DNA of 64,000 bases, from contig BQKD01000001.1 in the NCBI GenBank assembly GCA_022834735.1, positions 2,643,659-2,707,658 of the forward strand. The letters are read 5' to 3'. Below, piece by piece: positions 38,189 through 47,798 of this stretch (the first letter of the stretch is position 1; each line of letters opens with the position of its first letter). The notes beneath the pieces were generated by a model. The model made no database searches. It was not told the DNA's origin and saw only the letters and a list, made by a program, of their open reading frames with translations. This DNA comes from Erysipelotrichaceae bacterium OPF54 (GTDB lineage: Bacteria > Bacillota_I > Bacilli_A > Erysipelotrichales > Erysipelotrichaceae). Made by a program: the position numbers and the translations under genes.

Positions 38189-40072
38189 TGCCGTGAGATC
38201 AGCAATCATTTTTTCTTTTTCCTTTTTGCCAATTTTCTTACGCTTCAGATATTTCTTTGCCGACTCTTTCGTTTCCTTCGAACGCACAATATCATGGATC
38301 GGCTTAATGATCGTTTTCGGGACAATGTGGTGTTTTTCATTGTATTCCATCTGGATGGCCCGGCGTCTGGCGGTTTCATCGATCGCTTCCTGCATGCTCT
38401 GCGTGATCTTATCCGCATACATGATCACCTTGCCATCCGCGTTTCGCGCAGCCCGCCCGATGATCTGGATGAGCGAACGTCTTGAGCGCAGAAAGCCCTC
38501 CTTATCCGCATCGAGGATAGCGATCAGCGACACTTCCGGAATATCGAGGCCTTCGCGAAGCAGGTTGATCCCGACAAGCACATCATATTTTCCTTCACGC
38601 AGATCATGAATGATCTCGGTCCGCTCTATGGTTGTTACCTCATGATGAAGCCACGCAACCTTCAGATCCATATTCTTAAGATAGGAAGTCAGATCCTCTG
38701 CCATACGAACTGTCAGTGTAGTTACCAGCGTTCTTTCGTTGCGCGCTACCCGCTCCCGGATCTCGTCGACCAGATCATCGATCTGCCCTTCTATCGGTCG
38801 GACCTCTACCACAGGATCAAGCAGGCCGGTCGGACGAATGATCTGTTCTATGACCTGATTTCCTGTTCTCTCCAGCTCGTAATCGCCTGGCGTGGCCGAA
38901 ACGAAAATCGCCTGCGGGCATATTTCTTCAAATTCATCAAACTTGAGAGGCCGGTTGTCCAGCGCGCTCGGAAGCCGGAAACCGTATTCCACCAGAACTT
39001 CCTTGCGTGCGCGGTCCCCGTTGAACATGCCCCGGATCTGCGGCAGCGAAACGTGACTTTCATCCACCACAAGAAGATAATCATCCGGAAAATAATCGAA
39101 CAGCGTATACGGGCGCTCTCCTTCCTTCCGTCCATCGATATGGCGGGAGTAGTTTTCGATACCCGGACAAACCCCGAATTCGCGCAGCGCTTCGATATCA
39201 TAACGGCAGCGCTGCTCCAGGCGCTCATGTTCCAGAGGCTTGCCCATCGAGTCAAAGTATGCCAGACGTTCCTCCAGCTCCTTTTCGATCGTTGAGGCCG
39301 CCCGTTTCATGATATCCATGCTGGTCGCGTACCCGTTTGCCGGATAAATGTTGTACATTTGATAAGCCGCATTGATCTTGCCCGTCAGAGGATCAGTTTC
39401 GCAGATCCTCTCGATCTCGTCGCCGAACATTTCGATCCGGATCATATACGCATCCGTATGCCCGGGCATGATCTCGATCGTATCCCCGCGGACCCTGAAC
39501 GTTCCTCTGGCGGACTCAAAGTCATTTCGCTTGTACTGCTGGCCGACCAGCTTGAGCATCAGCTCATTCCGCTCGATCACATCCCCGACATGAATGGTTT
39601 CGATCATATTCTTATACTGATCCGGATTGCTCGCGCCGTAAATCGAAGCGACACTGGCGACAATGATCGTATCCGGATGATGCAGGGCGGCATTGACCGC
39701 CGCCATACGCAGCATATCGAGCTCCTCGTTGGTCTTCGTGTTCTTATCGATATACGTATCCGTTTTCGGCATGTACGCTTCCGGCTGATAATAATCAAAA
39801 TAGGAAACAAAATACTCTACGTGATTATGCGGAAAAAATTCTTTGAATTCCGAATACAGCTGCGATGCCAGCGTTTTATTATGCGCAAACACGAGCGTCG
39901 GCTTGTTGACCTGCGCGATCACATTGGAGATCGTAAAGGTTTTCCCCGTTCCTGTGGCACCTAAAAGGACCTGGGCCTTTTTTCCTTCTCTGATCCCTTC
40001 AACAAGTTCTTTGATCGCTTCAGGCTGATCGCCGCTTGGCTTATAGTCCGATACTAATTCGAAATGATCCAT
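38108..40072 (-). CDS. uvrB: Excinuclease ABC subunit B
   Basis: A 654-residue DNA damage verification helicase of nucleotide excision repair. It has Walker A GATGTGKT (38-45), the beta-hairpin [12 protein letters not shown]-like region, DESHV, helicase motifs [12 protein letters not shown] and QIIGRAARN, and a C-terminal UVR domain ([18 protein letters not shown]) that binds UvrC. Its last 27 codons are duplicated beyond the insertion element. uvrA is not adjacent. It is intact and preceded by AAAGGAGGG. Confidence 0.98.
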   Translation of the reverse strand: MDHFELVSDYKPSGDQPEAIKELVEGIREGKKAQVLLGATGTGKTFTISNVIAQVNKPTLVFAHNKTLASQLYSEFKEFFPHNHVEYFVSYFDYYQPEAYMPKTDTYIDKNTKTNEELDMLRMAAVNAALHHPDTIIVASVASIYGASNPDQYKNMIETIHVGDVIERNELMLKLVGQQYKRNDFESARGTFRVRGDTIEIMPGHTDAYMIRIEMFGDEIERICETDPLTGKINAAYQMYNIYPANGYATSMDIMKRAASTIEKELEERLAYFDSMGKPLEHERLEQRCRYDIEALREFGVCPGIENYSRHIDGRKEGERPYTLFDYFPDDYLLVVDESHVSLPQIRGMFNGDRARKEVLVEYGFRLPSALDNRPLKFDEFEEICPQAIFVSATPGDYELERTGNQVIEQIIRPTGLLDPVVEVRPIEGQIDDLVDEIRERVARNERTLVTTLTVRMAEDLTSYLKNMDLKVAWLHHEVTTIERTEIIHDLREGKYDVLVGINLLREGLDIPEVSLIAILDADKEGFLRSRRSLIQIIGRAARNADGKVIMYADKITQSMQEAIDETARRRAIQMEYNEKHHIVPKTIIKPIHDIVRSKETKESAKKYLKRKKIGKKEKEKMIADLTAEMKEAARELDFERAAELRDMIIELED

Positions 40073-40084
40073 TAAAACCCTCCT

Positions 40085-40759
40085 TTAAATATTATTTTCT
40101 ACCAGAAATCTTCGAGCCGCACGGTACGACTCGAACGCACGCGGATAATCGGTCTGCTGGTTGGCTGGCAGAGCATCGTACCCGTATATTTTCAGATCAT
40201 TTTTGCGATCAAGAACAAGCAGCCAGGTGTCGCTCGAATTATTTCCGGTCTTCACAAAGATGATCGTATAAAGCGTCTTCGTATCCGGATCGTAATTCCA
40301 CTCTTTCGGCGTATACGTTACCGAATCCGTTTTGGCGCTTCGCGGCTTTTTTTCCTCGACCTCGCGCTTATTGGTCTGATGCTCGGAAACCGACCAGGAA
40401 CCAATCTGTCCGACCGTATCCTCGTCATACATCACGACATTGCCGATATCGAGGATCGATCCGCTCGAGATCGTGAATACGACTTTTGCGTTCTTTATCT
40501 CCACGATCGTTTCCAGCGAATCCTCCTTTGGAAAAGCCGGCTTTCCGTCAATCGTCATAGAGTATACGCATGGCGCCTGCAGATTGGAAAGATAGTTGGA
40601 ATGTTCCTCGATCTTTATTGTCATCATATAGGTGATGACACCGAAAACGAGTGAAAAAGCAGCAATAAAAATCGAAATATACGTACTATATGCATTTACA
40701 GAATGAAAAAATTTCTGCGTTAAATGTTTATTCGACTCTTGATGATTCCTTTTGCCCAT
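40085..40759 (-). CDS. Membrane-anchored protein of unknown function
   Basis: A 224-residue protein with a short basic cytosolic start, one membrane helix (about residues 27-48) and a ~175-residue extracytoplasmic domain. It has no recognisable domain. The domain is rich in beta-prone segments (TIDGKPAF, VVFTISSGSILDIGNVVMYDED, TLYTIIFVKTG). It lies between ctp and uvrB in the same direction (30 and 12 bp gaps), so it may belong to the cell-envelope operon. AAGGGGG precedes the ATG. Confidence 0.6.
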   Translation of the reverse strand: MGKRNHQESNKHLTQKFFHSVNAYSTYISIFIAAFSLVFGVITYMMTIKIEEHSNYLSNLQAPCVYSMTIDGKPAFPKEDSLETIVEIKNAKVVFTISSGSILDIGNVVMYDEDTVGQIGSWSVSEHQTNKREVEEKKPRSAKTDSVTYTPKEWNYDPDTKTLYTIIFVKTGNNSSDTWLLVLDRKNDLKIYGYDALPANQQTDYPRAFESYRAARRFLVENNI

Positions 40760-40789
40760 AAAAACACCCCCTTATATGTTTTTTATGAT

Positions 40790-42232
40790 CTACTGAACAA
40801 TTTCAACCGCTCTGTTCCGCTGCTCATCCTCCTCTGCCTGCCGTTTATTAAGCTCAAGAAGCGTGTTCTCCTCAAGAACTTTCCATGTATTTTCATCCAT
40901 ACGTCCTGTTACATTCAGGTCATGGTCCCGCTGAAACTGCTTTAGCGCCTCGCTCGATCCCCGGGAAAAATACGTATCGGTCCGATCCGCTCCATAGCCT
41001 AAATAGGAAAGGTACAGCTGGGCAGGACGCGCATTGACTGCCACCTCGTCCGGGCCAAAATCAAGATCCTGCGGCTCCGACGAATAATACACCGCCCGGA
41101 TCTCCGGGCCAGCGACCTCAACATCCGGAACAAATCCCGATTTATTGATCGATGTCTCATCCGGCGTCAGCCATTCCGTTTCTGTATATTTCAGCGATGT
41201 TCCGTCATCAAAAGGAATGAGCACCTGTTTTGTTCCTTTCCCGTATGTCGTTGTTCCGACCGTTGTCACCTGATCCGCCAGGTTATCCTTCAGCGCGCCG
41301 ATCAGCACCTCCGAGGCACTCGCTGTATTCTCGTTCTGAAGAATAACGATCTGATCAAATGGTGCCGGATCCTCATCATCTGTCACAAGCGTTTCAGTGA
41401 TCGTGCCGTCCTTTTGTTTTTCCTTGAAAACCGTGCTTCCTTTCGGAAGCAGTACGGACGCGATCTGCTGCGCCGCATCAAGATATCCCCCTGTATTATC
41501 TCTTAAATCAATGATCAATTTCCTTATTCCTGCCTTGCGGATCCTCGAAACCGCTTCTTTGAAGTCCTTTCCGCTGTCTTCGGAAAAACTGGACAGGATA
41601 ATTTCTCCATAACCGTCAAACACATTGCAGATCACTGTTGTATCGTAATCGCCAGGTTCTACCGTACAGCTGCGCTCCTGCCCGTTTCGTACATAATCGA
41701 CCTTCAGGCTCTGGTCGGCATGATTGCGGATCGCATTGATGATCTCGTCATTCGTTGCCTGGGCGCAGTCGAGCGAACCGACTTTCGTAATAATGTCCCC
41801 ATCCTGAAGCCCGGCTTTGTCGGCTGCCGAATTAATGAACACTCCGCGCACTTCCATATTGCCTTCCGCGTTCCGAAAAAACTGGATCCCGATCCCGACA
41901 TTCGATCCGGATAAAGCGTTTGAAAACTGCTGCGCCTGATCAAGTCCCATGTAGGTTGTATGAAGATCGATCTCATTGGTCGTCATGCCCGATATCGCCT
42001 GTTCGACCAGCTGATCCTTTCCGTTCTCCAGCTGATCGGCATAATACCATTTGTTTTTCATGATATCATACACCGTTTCCAGCTTTGAAAATTCATCCGT
42101 ATTTGTCGGTTTTGTCTTTTCCAGAGTGACCGGCACGAGAATCCCGGCCCCGAAACAAAGAATACAAAGACCAGTGATCGCTCCCTTTTCTTTCCTGGTC
42201 AGTTTTTCGCTTGGTTTTTTTGCTTTTTTCAT
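40790..42232 (-). CDS. S41-family carboxy-terminal processing protease (Ctp)
   Basis: A 480-residue protease anchored by an N-terminal helix (~18-36). A PDZ domain (~100-185, GVFINSAADKAGLQDGDII) is followed by the tail-protease domain with LIIDLRDNTGGYLD, the nucleophile Ser in NENTASASEVLIG and the base Lys in TTYGKGT. A peptidoglycan-binding repeat (~395-455, SEALKQFQRDHDLNVTGRMDENTWKVLE) is at the C-terminus. Ctp proteases often trim or degrade cell-wall hydrolases. Its place after ftsX suggests it acts on the M23 protein of the same operon. Confidence 0.9.
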   Translation of the reverse strand: MKKAKKPSEKLTRKEKGAITGLCILCFGAGILVPVTLEKTKPTNTDEFSKLETVYDIMKNKWYYADQLENGKDQLVEQAISGMTTNEIDLHTTYMGLDQAQQFSNALSGSNVGIGIQFFRNAEGNMEVRGVFINSAADKAGLQDGDIITKVGSLDCAQATNDEIINAIRNHADQSLKVDYVRNGQERSCTVEPGDYDTTVICNVFDGYGEIILSSFSEDSGKDFKEAVSRIRKAGIRKLIIDLRDNTGGYLDAAQQIASVLLPKGSTVFKEKQKDGTITETLVTDDEDPAPFDQIVILQNENTASASEVLIGALKDNLADQVTTVGTTTYGKGTKQVLIPFDDGTSLKYTETEWLTPDETSINKSGFVPDVEVAGPEIRAVYYSSEPQDLDFGPDEVAVNARPAQLYLSYLGYGADRTDTYFSRGSSEALKQFQRDHDLNVTGRMDENTWKVLEENTLLELNKRQAEEDEQRNRAVEIVQ

Positions 42233-42274
42233 ACAATCCCCTTTCCTTTATGGCACAAAACGATAGGACCGCTC

Positions 42275-43177
42275 CTATCGTTTTTCTTTCAAATATTTCG
42301 TTACGGCAATAAAGCTTGCCAGGATACCGATCAGCAGAGCACTGACGAGCATAAAGACTGCACACCATATGATCACTGTATGAGGCGGTATGAGCTCGAA
42401 CACGCTGGCAAACAGCCGGCCATTCATCGCACTGTATACTTTCGGATAGCCTATGCTGATCAGCAAAAAAGGTACGAGAGCGCCACAGAGCGAGATCATC
42501 ACACCCTCAATTTCGAACGGCCGCTTGATAAACGAATTTTCCGCACCGACCTGTCTCATGATAATGATATCATCGGATCGCGAATATATGGTAGTACGAA
42601 TCGTATTATAAATCAAATAGAACGAGAGAAGGAAAAGCAGGACGATCCCGACCGATCCGATCAGCCGCACCTTTGCGAGCAACTCGACAAGAGAGCGGAC
42701 ACTTCCTCCTCCGTAAGCGACGGAAGATACGCCCGGAATCCTATCGATCTGCGAACTGACAGACGGCAGATCATCACCGGAGACCACATGAACAAAATAT
42801 GCATTGCCTAACGGATTCTGTTCCCCCTCGTACAATGAAAACGCTTCTCCTTTTTCATCGATCATGAGCTGCAGCTCGTTTTCCTTGCTCGAAAACTGGA
42901 CACTGGAGACATTCGGAACGCTCTCGATCTCCTGCTGGATCGCATCCAGTTCGCCTTGTTCGACGATCGCAGGATCGAGCACCACATGGATGCTCAGATC
43001 GTTCTCAACATTATTCGTAAAATACTCGATATGAAGGCCGATGATCAGAAAGAGGCCGACAAGAAGGAGCGTGATCCCGACAGCCGAAAGAGCCGATACA
43101 GAAAGCAGAAAATGACGTTTCAGGCCAAGCCACGCATAGCGGATTTCGTATCCTAGCAGTGTAAGCTGTTTTCTCAT
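42275..43177 (-). CDS. ftsX: FtsX-like cell division membrane protein (paralog 2)
   Basis: A 300-residue FtsX: cytosolic N-terminus, TM1 (~22-47), a large extracellular loop (~48-165) that normally binds a hydrolase or activator, then three helices. The cytosolic loop RSDDIIIMRQVGAENSFIKRPFEIEG matches FtsX. It starts 4 bp inside ftsE, the classic ftsEX arrangement. A second FtsX of the same length is encoded at the head of the same operon. The two share the MRQVGA and IEG...GYP blocks but differ strongly in the extracellular loop. Confidence 0.92.
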   Translation of the reverse strand: MRKQLTLLGYEIRYAWLGLKRHFLLSVSALSAVGITLLLVGLFLIIGLHIEYFTNNVENDLSIHVVLDPAIVEQGELDAIQQEIESVPNVSSVQFSSKENELQLMIDEKGEAFSLYEGEQNPLGNAYFVHVVSGDDLPSVSSQIDRIPGVSSVAYGGGSVRSLVELLAKVRLIGSVGIVLLFLLSFYLIYNTIRTTIYSRSDDIIIMRQVGAENSFIKRPFEIEGVMISLCGALVPFLLISIGYPKVYSAMNGRLFASVFELIPPHTVIIWCAVFMLVSALLIGILASFIAVTKYLKEKR

Positions 43178-43860
43178 ACGCTTTTATACCCGCCCGCGCT
43201 CGAATCATGGATCACATAGCCGCCGTCAAGAATGATCGTCCGCTTTTTGAAACGATCCACCAGATCGCGGTCATGCGTGACCATGATGATCGTCGTCCCG
43301 AAATTATGGTTGATCTTTTCAAGCAGCTGAATGATCTCCAGGCTCTTTTCAGGATCAAGGTTTCCGGTCGGCTCATCAGCGATCAGCAGCGTTGGGCGAT
43401 TGGCAATGGCCCTCCCGATCGTGACCCTCTGCTGCTGGCCTCCGGAAAGCTCATCCGGATAGCTGCGGGCCTTGTCACGAAGATCGACAAGATCAAGGAT
43501 CTCGCGCACACGGCTTTTGATCGCTTTTTTCGGCATCCCGATCACTTCAAGAGCGAACGCGATATTTTCCTGTACTGTCAGTTTCGGGAGCAGGCGGTAA
43601 TCCTGAAAAATGCACCCGATATTTCGACGGTACGCAGGAACCTTGCGGTGCTTGAGCGCGCCTACGTCCACGCCATTCACCATGACCGTTCCTTCGTCAG
43701 CCACTTCTTCTCCATTCAGCAGCTTGATCAGCGTGCTTTTTCCAGATCCTGTTGCACCGATCACATAAACAAATTCGCCATCTTCGATATGAAGATCCAC
43801 ATGATTCAAAGCATGCACTCCATTTGGATACGCTTTTGTGACATTGTTTAATTCAATCAT
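43174..43860 (-). CDS. ftsE: Cell division ATP-binding protein FtsE
   Basis: A 228-residue ABC ATPase. It has Walker A GATGSGKST (35-43), the FtsE-typical CIFQDYRLLPKLTVQENI, signature LSGGQQQR, Walker B LLIADEPTGNLDP and VTHDRDLV. With FtsX it transmits ATP cycles to a peptidoglycan hydrolase outside the cell. It is the only ATPase of the operon, although two FtsX proteins are present, so it may serve both. It lies 12 bp after the M23 gene. Confidence 0.95.
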   Translation of the reverse strand: MIELNNVTKAYPNGVHALNHVDLHIEDGEFVYVIGATGSGKSTLIKLLNGEEVADEGTVMVNGVDVGALKHRKVPAYRRNIGCIFQDYRLLPKLTVQENIAFALEVIGMPKKAIKSRVREILDLVDLRDKARSYPDELSGGQQQRVTIGRAIANRPTLLIADEPTGNLDPEKSLEIIQLLEKINHNFGTTIIMVTHDRDLVDRFKKRTIILDGGYVIHDSSAGGYKSV

Positions 43861-43872
43861 ATCTTGCTCCTT

Positions 43873-45252
43873 CTAAGAGAAAAATTTCTCCGGACGTTCG
43901 CGGCACGGAGCAGCGCCTCCGGTGGCCTCGCAGGAAGTGGAAGTGGTATTCCAGCCGGTCCCCCATGCAAAGTCGGCCGAGGATGAGAACCGCTGCACCG
44001 CCTGTTCGACACTCATATTTCCTAAATTGTACACTTCGATATGGCAATGAGGACCGGACGAATTGCCGGAATTTCCAGTTGCCGCAATGACCTGGCCCTG
44101 AGCGACTGTTTGTCCCGCACTGACATTCATCCCTTCCCGGGCAAGGTGAGCAAAGGAGATCGCATAGAGCGTGCCGTTGACATTGCACAGCATTTCGACG
44201 GTATTTCCTCCGCCAGCCGGATATCCGCCCCAGTTGCCTAAATAGCCGGAATTGCTCGGCACAGGATTGGCCGCATAAAGGATCAGGCCGTCAGCCGGCG
44301 CAACGACCGGTGTTCCGATCGGCACGGCCCAGTCCAGTCCTAAATGAAGGCCCCCCGAAGGATAAGCCCACGTTCCGGCTGATCGGCCGCCGCCAGCGAT
44401 CGGCATGACAAAGCCGGGCACGCTGGCGATGGTCGTTCCTGCCATAGCGCTCGTGATCGTAAACTGACGAATAGAATCCATATCGGCCTGAGCTGATCGT
44501 TTCCGTGCCTGCAGTTCGGCGATGCTTTGTTCATATTGTGCGACCAGCGCATTATAGCTGGCTTCCAGCTCTTCGGCCTGACGTTTCTGTTCTTCGAGTT
44601 CCTGCCGCTGCGCTTCCTGTTCCCCGCGAAGCCGCACGACTTCAGAGCGCTGGATCTCCAGTTCGGCTTTGAGGGCATTGAGCTGCGAGATCTGATCCTG
44701 ATCGTTTTCGGTGATCCGTTCGATCCCGCTGATGCGGCGGAGCATATCATTAAGGTCTTTGCTGCCCATGATCAGATCGACAAGCATATTGGTGCCTAGA
44801 GCAGACTGTTCCGAACGCATGCGTTCCTTGATCTGGCTATCCCACATTTCTATTTCCTGCTGTTTCGCGGCAATATCATTTTCCAGCTGGATAATATTCG
44901 CGTCGAGCGAAGCAATCGCTGCTTCTTTCTGGGAGATCTGGGTTGCCAGTTCCTCTTCGAGCGCTTTCTGCTCCTGGGCAAGCGCAGAGACACGTTCCAC
45001 ATCATTTTCGAGCGAAGCGATGGATTCATTGAAGTTTTTGATGCTCGCGCTCAGCTGCTGTCTTTTTTCATTTTGATATTCCTGAAACCCTTCGCATGCC
45101 TTGACATCCTCGGCACTGGATTGGGGCTTCGTGCATTTCGTATACCATTCTTCGGTATTGGAATAATCTTCGGCATGAACGGGCAGAAGACACGTACCGG
45201 CTACTGCAGCAACGGCCACAGCCGATGAGAATTGTTTCATGATTTTTTTCAT
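43873..45252 (-). CDS. Secreted coiled-coil M23 peptidase (EnvC/PcsB-like FtsEX effector)
   Basis: A 459-residue exported protein. The signal peptide ends near VHA-E (~28). A long coiled coil follows (~50-250) with the Gln/Glu-rich heptads seen in EnvC and PcsB. The LytM/M23 domain (~300-410) retains the zinc ligands: HLGLD and HCHIE. A short Cys-containing tail (SCEATGGAAPC) follows. Intact ligands mean it may itself cut peptidoglycan, unlike EnvC. ATG 45252 overlaps the upstream ftsX stop by 4 bp, with AAGGTGG before it. It is the presumed target of FtsEX control. Confidence 0.88.
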   Translation of the reverse strand: MKKIMKQFSSAVAVAAVAGTCLLPVHAEDYSNTEEWYTKCTKPQSSAEDVKACEGFQEYQNEKRQQLSASIKNFNESIASLENDVERVSALAQEQKALEEELATQISQKEAAIASLDANIIQLENDIAAKQQEIEMWDSQIKERMRSEQSALGTNMLVDLIMGSKDLNDMLRRISGIERITENDQDQISQLNALKAELEIQRSEVVRLRGEQEAQRQELEEQKRQAEELEASYNALVAQYEQSIAELQARKRSAQADMDSIRQFTITSAMAGTTIASVPGFVMPIAGGGRSAGTWAYPSGGLHLGLDWAVPIGTPVVAPADGLILYAANPVPSNSGYLGNWGGYPAGGGNTVEMLCNVNGTLYAISFAHLAREGMNVSAGQTVAQGQVIAATGNSGNSSGPHCHIEVYNLGNMSVEQAVQRFSSSADFAWGTGWNTTSTSCEATGGAAPCRERPEKFFS

Positions 45253-46151
45253 CGTATCCACCTTACAAACTTTCTAACGGCTAGATAAGATCCGAGCATT
45301 CCGGTCAGGATCCCGATGCCGAACATGCCCAGAATGGTCCATATAAGAAAAGGAACGGGCGGTATGAGCTGAAATAATCCGGAAATAAAAATTCCGTGCA
45401 TCGCATTATACATGAGCGGATATCCGATACCGGCAATAAGGGCCGGAATGAACGCTCCCCACGCTCCGATCATCATTCCTTCGATAACGAAAGGGGTGCT
45501 GATATACCAGTTATAAGCACCAACCTGGCGCATGATCGCAATTTCTTCCTGACGCACATGAATGGTCATTTTAATGGTGTTCCGGATAAGGAAAATAGCC
45601 AGAAAGATCATTCCTGCCACAAAGAGGCTGCCATACCGGCGCAATCCGCTAAAAAGCGAAACGAGCTTATCGATCGCACTGCCGCCGTAATTGACGCCGG
45701 AAATGCCGTTCAGTTTTGCCACCTGCTCAGATACTTTTTCAATTTGTGCCGGATCTTTTACTACGATAACGTATACATCATAAAGCGGATTCCGCCCTTC
45801 CTGAGCATATTGCGAGAAGATATCGCCGTTTTCAGCGATCAGTTCATCAAGCTCCTGTTCTTTGGAAGAATACTCGATGCTTTGAATATTATCGATCCGG
45901 GATATTTGTTCGTACAGCTGCGTCTTTCCCTCTTCGCTGACTGTCGGATTGATCGATGCCTGAATGACAAGTTCGCTTTCGACAGAATCAGTAAAGCTGC
46001 TGACATTGGCAGCCGTTATCACGAGAAGCGCGGCGATCAGCAAAGCGATCCCGATCGATAAAGAGGATGAAAACGCCATCGAAAAATGTCGTGCGAGATC
46101 CTTTCGTGCACTGCGGTAAAGCCGCGGAATACTTTTAATAAATAAGAGCAT
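45249..46151 (-). CDS. FtsX-like cell division membrane protein (paralog 1)
   Basis: A 300-residue FtsX paralog with TM1 (~25-50), an extracellular loop (~51-165) and three C-terminal helices. It has VRQEEIAIMRQVGAYNWYISTPFVIEG in the cytosolic loop. It is the first gene of the operon, directly before the M23 gene, and has no ftsE upstream. Its loop differs from that of paralog 2. The two could form a heterodimer with FtsE or alternative complexes. GGAGGACCGAT precedes ATG 46151. Confidence 0.9.
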   Translation of the reverse strand: MLLFIKSIPRLYRSARKDLARHFSMAFSSSLSIGIALLIAALLVITAANVSSFTDSVESELVIQASINPTVSEEGKTQLYEQISRIDNIQSIEYSSKEQELDELIAENGDIFSQYAQEGRNPLYDVYVIVVKDPAQIEKVSEQVAKLNGISGVNYGGSAIDKLVSLFSGLRRYGSLFVAGMIFLAIFLIRNTIKMTIHVRQEEIAIMRQVGAYNWYISTPFVIEGMMIGAWGAFIPALIAGIGYPLMYNAMHGIFISGLFQLIPPVPFLIWTILGMFGIGILTGMLGSYLAVRKFVRWIR

Positions 46152-46172
46152 ATCGGTCCTCCGGTTTTTCCT

Positions 46173-46178
46173 ATTATA
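46173..46178 (-). promoter_or_regulatory. -10 box of the ftsX-M23-ftsE-ftsX-ctp operon
   Basis: A perfect TATAAT on the minus strand lies about 22 bases before the first start codon. No clear -35 is visible. Between 46180 and 46580 I see no gene; there is only an AT-rich stretch, a GGAAGC/GCTTCC hairpin (~46421-46444) and no function I can name. Confidence 0.5.
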
Positions 46179-46582
46179 ACATACGCTTTATTTTCCCTTC
46201 ATTTTCTTTTAATTTTCCACATTTGATCCAACACTCACATCTTTTCACAAAAAAAGATTATAGTGAAAACAAAAAAAACCGGTATATTATAACCGTGTTA
46301 AGGGAGCACGTTAAATATCTCTTCTATAATCTCTCTCCTAAAAATAAATTACTTAAAACTCAAAATGCAAAGGCAGCAATGTCTTTGTTTTTTGTTGTTG
46401 GGGGATAAAACGGCACAAAGCAAAAGGAAGCACCATGACAGATGCTTCCCTCAAGAGCGTGCGAATATTTTTTTGTTACGAACAGATCACAGCAATAATC
46501 CGCCTGCCCCCGCTTTGCATTATATAACACGTCAGGAATATGGAAAAGTTAATGTCATAGAGTGTTTGTAACAAACAGGCAT

Positions 46583-46609
46583 AAAAAAAGTTCTCATCGG
46601 AATGAGAAC
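46583..46609 (-). terminator. Terminator of tRNA pair, copy 1
   Basis: GTTCTCAT (46590-46597) pairs with ATGAGAAC (46602-46609), followed on the minus strand by seven T. Confidence 0.88.
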
Positions 46610-46621
46610 GGATTTACTAAA

Positions 46622-46697
46622 TGGTGGAGCGTAGGAGGATCGAACTCCTGACCCCCTGCGTGCAAAACAGGTGCTCTCCCAGCTGAGCTAACACCCC
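46622..46697 (-). tRNA. tRNA-Ala (UGC), copy 1
   Basis: Acceptor GGGGTGT/ACGCTCC, anticodon stem CCTGT/GCAGG with loop TTTGCAC (anticodon TGC) and encoded CCA. It follows tRNA-Ile by 20 bases in one transcript. Confidence 0.96.
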
Positions 46698-46717
46698 ACA
46701 TATAATTATTCAGCAAA

Positions 46718-46794
<77 letters not shown>

Positions 46795-46813
46795 ATTCGC
46801 TGAATGCTTTATT

Positions 46814-46842
46814 ATGATACCTTTCTTCGCTCCGGTTGTCAA
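46814..46842 (-). promoter_or_regulatory. Promoter of tRNA pair, copy 1
   Basis: TTGACA (46837-46842), 17-base spacer, TATCAT (46814-46819), about 20 bases before tRNA-Ile. The same promoter is at 47125-47153 for copy 2. Confidence 0.85.
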
Positions 46843-46893
46843 CAATAAATTTAAATTATTCAGAAAGATTTTAAATTCTCTTTTTGGTGAAAA

Positions 46894-46920
46894 TAAAAAA
46901 GTTCTCATCGGAATGAGAAC
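46894..46920 (-). terminator. Terminator of tRNA pair, copy 2
   Basis: Same hairpin as copy 1, GTTCTCAT (46901-46908) with ATGAGAAC (46913-46920), followed by six T on the minus strand. Confidence 0.88.
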
Positions 46921-46932
46921 GGATTTACTAAA

Positions 46933-47008
46933 TGGTGGAGCGTAGGAGGATCGAACTCCTGACCCCCTGCGTGCAAAACAGGTGCTCTCCCAGCTGAGCT
47001 AACACCCC
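46933..47008 (-). tRNA. tRNA-Ala (UGC), copy 2
   Basis: Identical to 46622-46697. Confidence 0.96.
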
Positions 47009-47028
47009 ACATATAATTATTCAGCAAA

Positions 47029-47105
<77 letters not shown>

Positions 47106-47166
47106 ATTCGCTGAATGCTTTATTATGATACCTTTCTTCGCTCCGGTTGTCAACAATAAATTTAAA

Positions 47167-47661
47167 TTATTCAGAACAGCCAATTATTTGTTTTTCCATT
47201 GGTTTCGATACGTCGACCCATCCTAGCGAATCGCACATATGAGCAAGTGTCTGCGGTGCAATTTTCATCGCATTATTGCTTTCGCCGCAAGCGGGATAAA
47301 CGAAATCGAACGCCTTTAACGACTCATCGAGATAAACCTTTGTTTCTTTGTTCACGCCGAAAGGACATACTCCGCCAATCGCATGATTCGTATATTTTTT
47401 TACCAGTTCAGGAGCCAGCATGTGGGCCTTTATCCCAAACGTCCGTTTGAACTTTCCGCTATGAAGTTTGCGGTCTCCTGCCAGTACGATCAGGATACAT
47501 CCTTCTTCCGCTTCAAAAGTCAGGGACTTCGCCACTTCTGCAGCCCGGATCCCAAGCGCCTGCGCAGCCAGCTCGACTGACGCGCTCGAAGAAGGCAAAG
47601 TAATAACAGCCTCTTCCATTCCGAATTTTTTCAAATGATCTCTTGCTTCTTTTACTCCCAT
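47167..47661 (-). CDS. ybaK: YbaK/EbsC-family aminoacyl-tRNA deacylase
   Basis: A 164-residue trans-editing domain related to YbaK (Cys-tRNA-Pro deacylase) and ProX (Ala-tRNA-Pro). KSLTFEAEEGCILIVLAGDRKL contains the conserved Lys, and GGVCPFGV is the family's Gly-rich loop. It hydrolyses misacylated tRNA in the cytosol. ATG 47661 has GGAGGGTGG upstream. That site lies right after nine T that follow an orphan 5S rRNA gene, so 5S transcripts reading through would include this gene. tRNA genes follow it. Confidence 0.88.
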   Translation of the reverse strand: MGVKEARDHLKKFGMEEAVITLPSSSASVELAAQALGIRAAEVAKSLTFEAEEGCILIVLAGDRKLHSGKFKRTFGIKAHMLAPELVKKYTNHAIGGVCPFGVNKETKVYLDESLKAFDFVYPACGESNNAMKIAPQTLAHMCDSLGWVDVSKPMEKQIIGCSE

Positions 47662-47682
47662 GATCCACCCTCCAAAAAAAAA

Positions 47683-47798
47683 GATCTAGCGACGACCTAT
47701 TTTCGCGGGCGCAAGGCCAACTATCTTCGGCGCGGAAGAGCTTAACTTCTGTGTTCGGGATGATAGACAGGTGTTTCCTCTTCGCAATAATCACTAAA
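47683..47798 (-). rRNA. rrf: Orphan 5S ribosomal RNA gene
   Basis: A third 5S gene outside the rRNA operons. The core GAACACAGAAGTTAAGC and GATAGTTGGCCTTGCGCC are conserved, while helix arms differ from the operon copies with compensation. GAAGAG/CTCTTC replaces GGGGTG/CACCCC, and helix I is TTTAGTGAT/GTCGCTAGA in place of CCGGTGGCGA/TCGCTGCCGG. This pattern argues for a functional RNA. Nine T follow the 3' end directly. No strong promoter is seen upstream. Confidence 0.88.

Noticed and set aside
46223-46571. Short plus-strand open frames between the fts operon and the tRNAs
   Set aside because: No ribosome binding sites, AT-rich or low-complexity products, and overlap with terminators.
47683-47798. 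5S pseudogene
   Set aside because: Differences from the operon copies are compensated in both arms of several helices, which does not fit decay.
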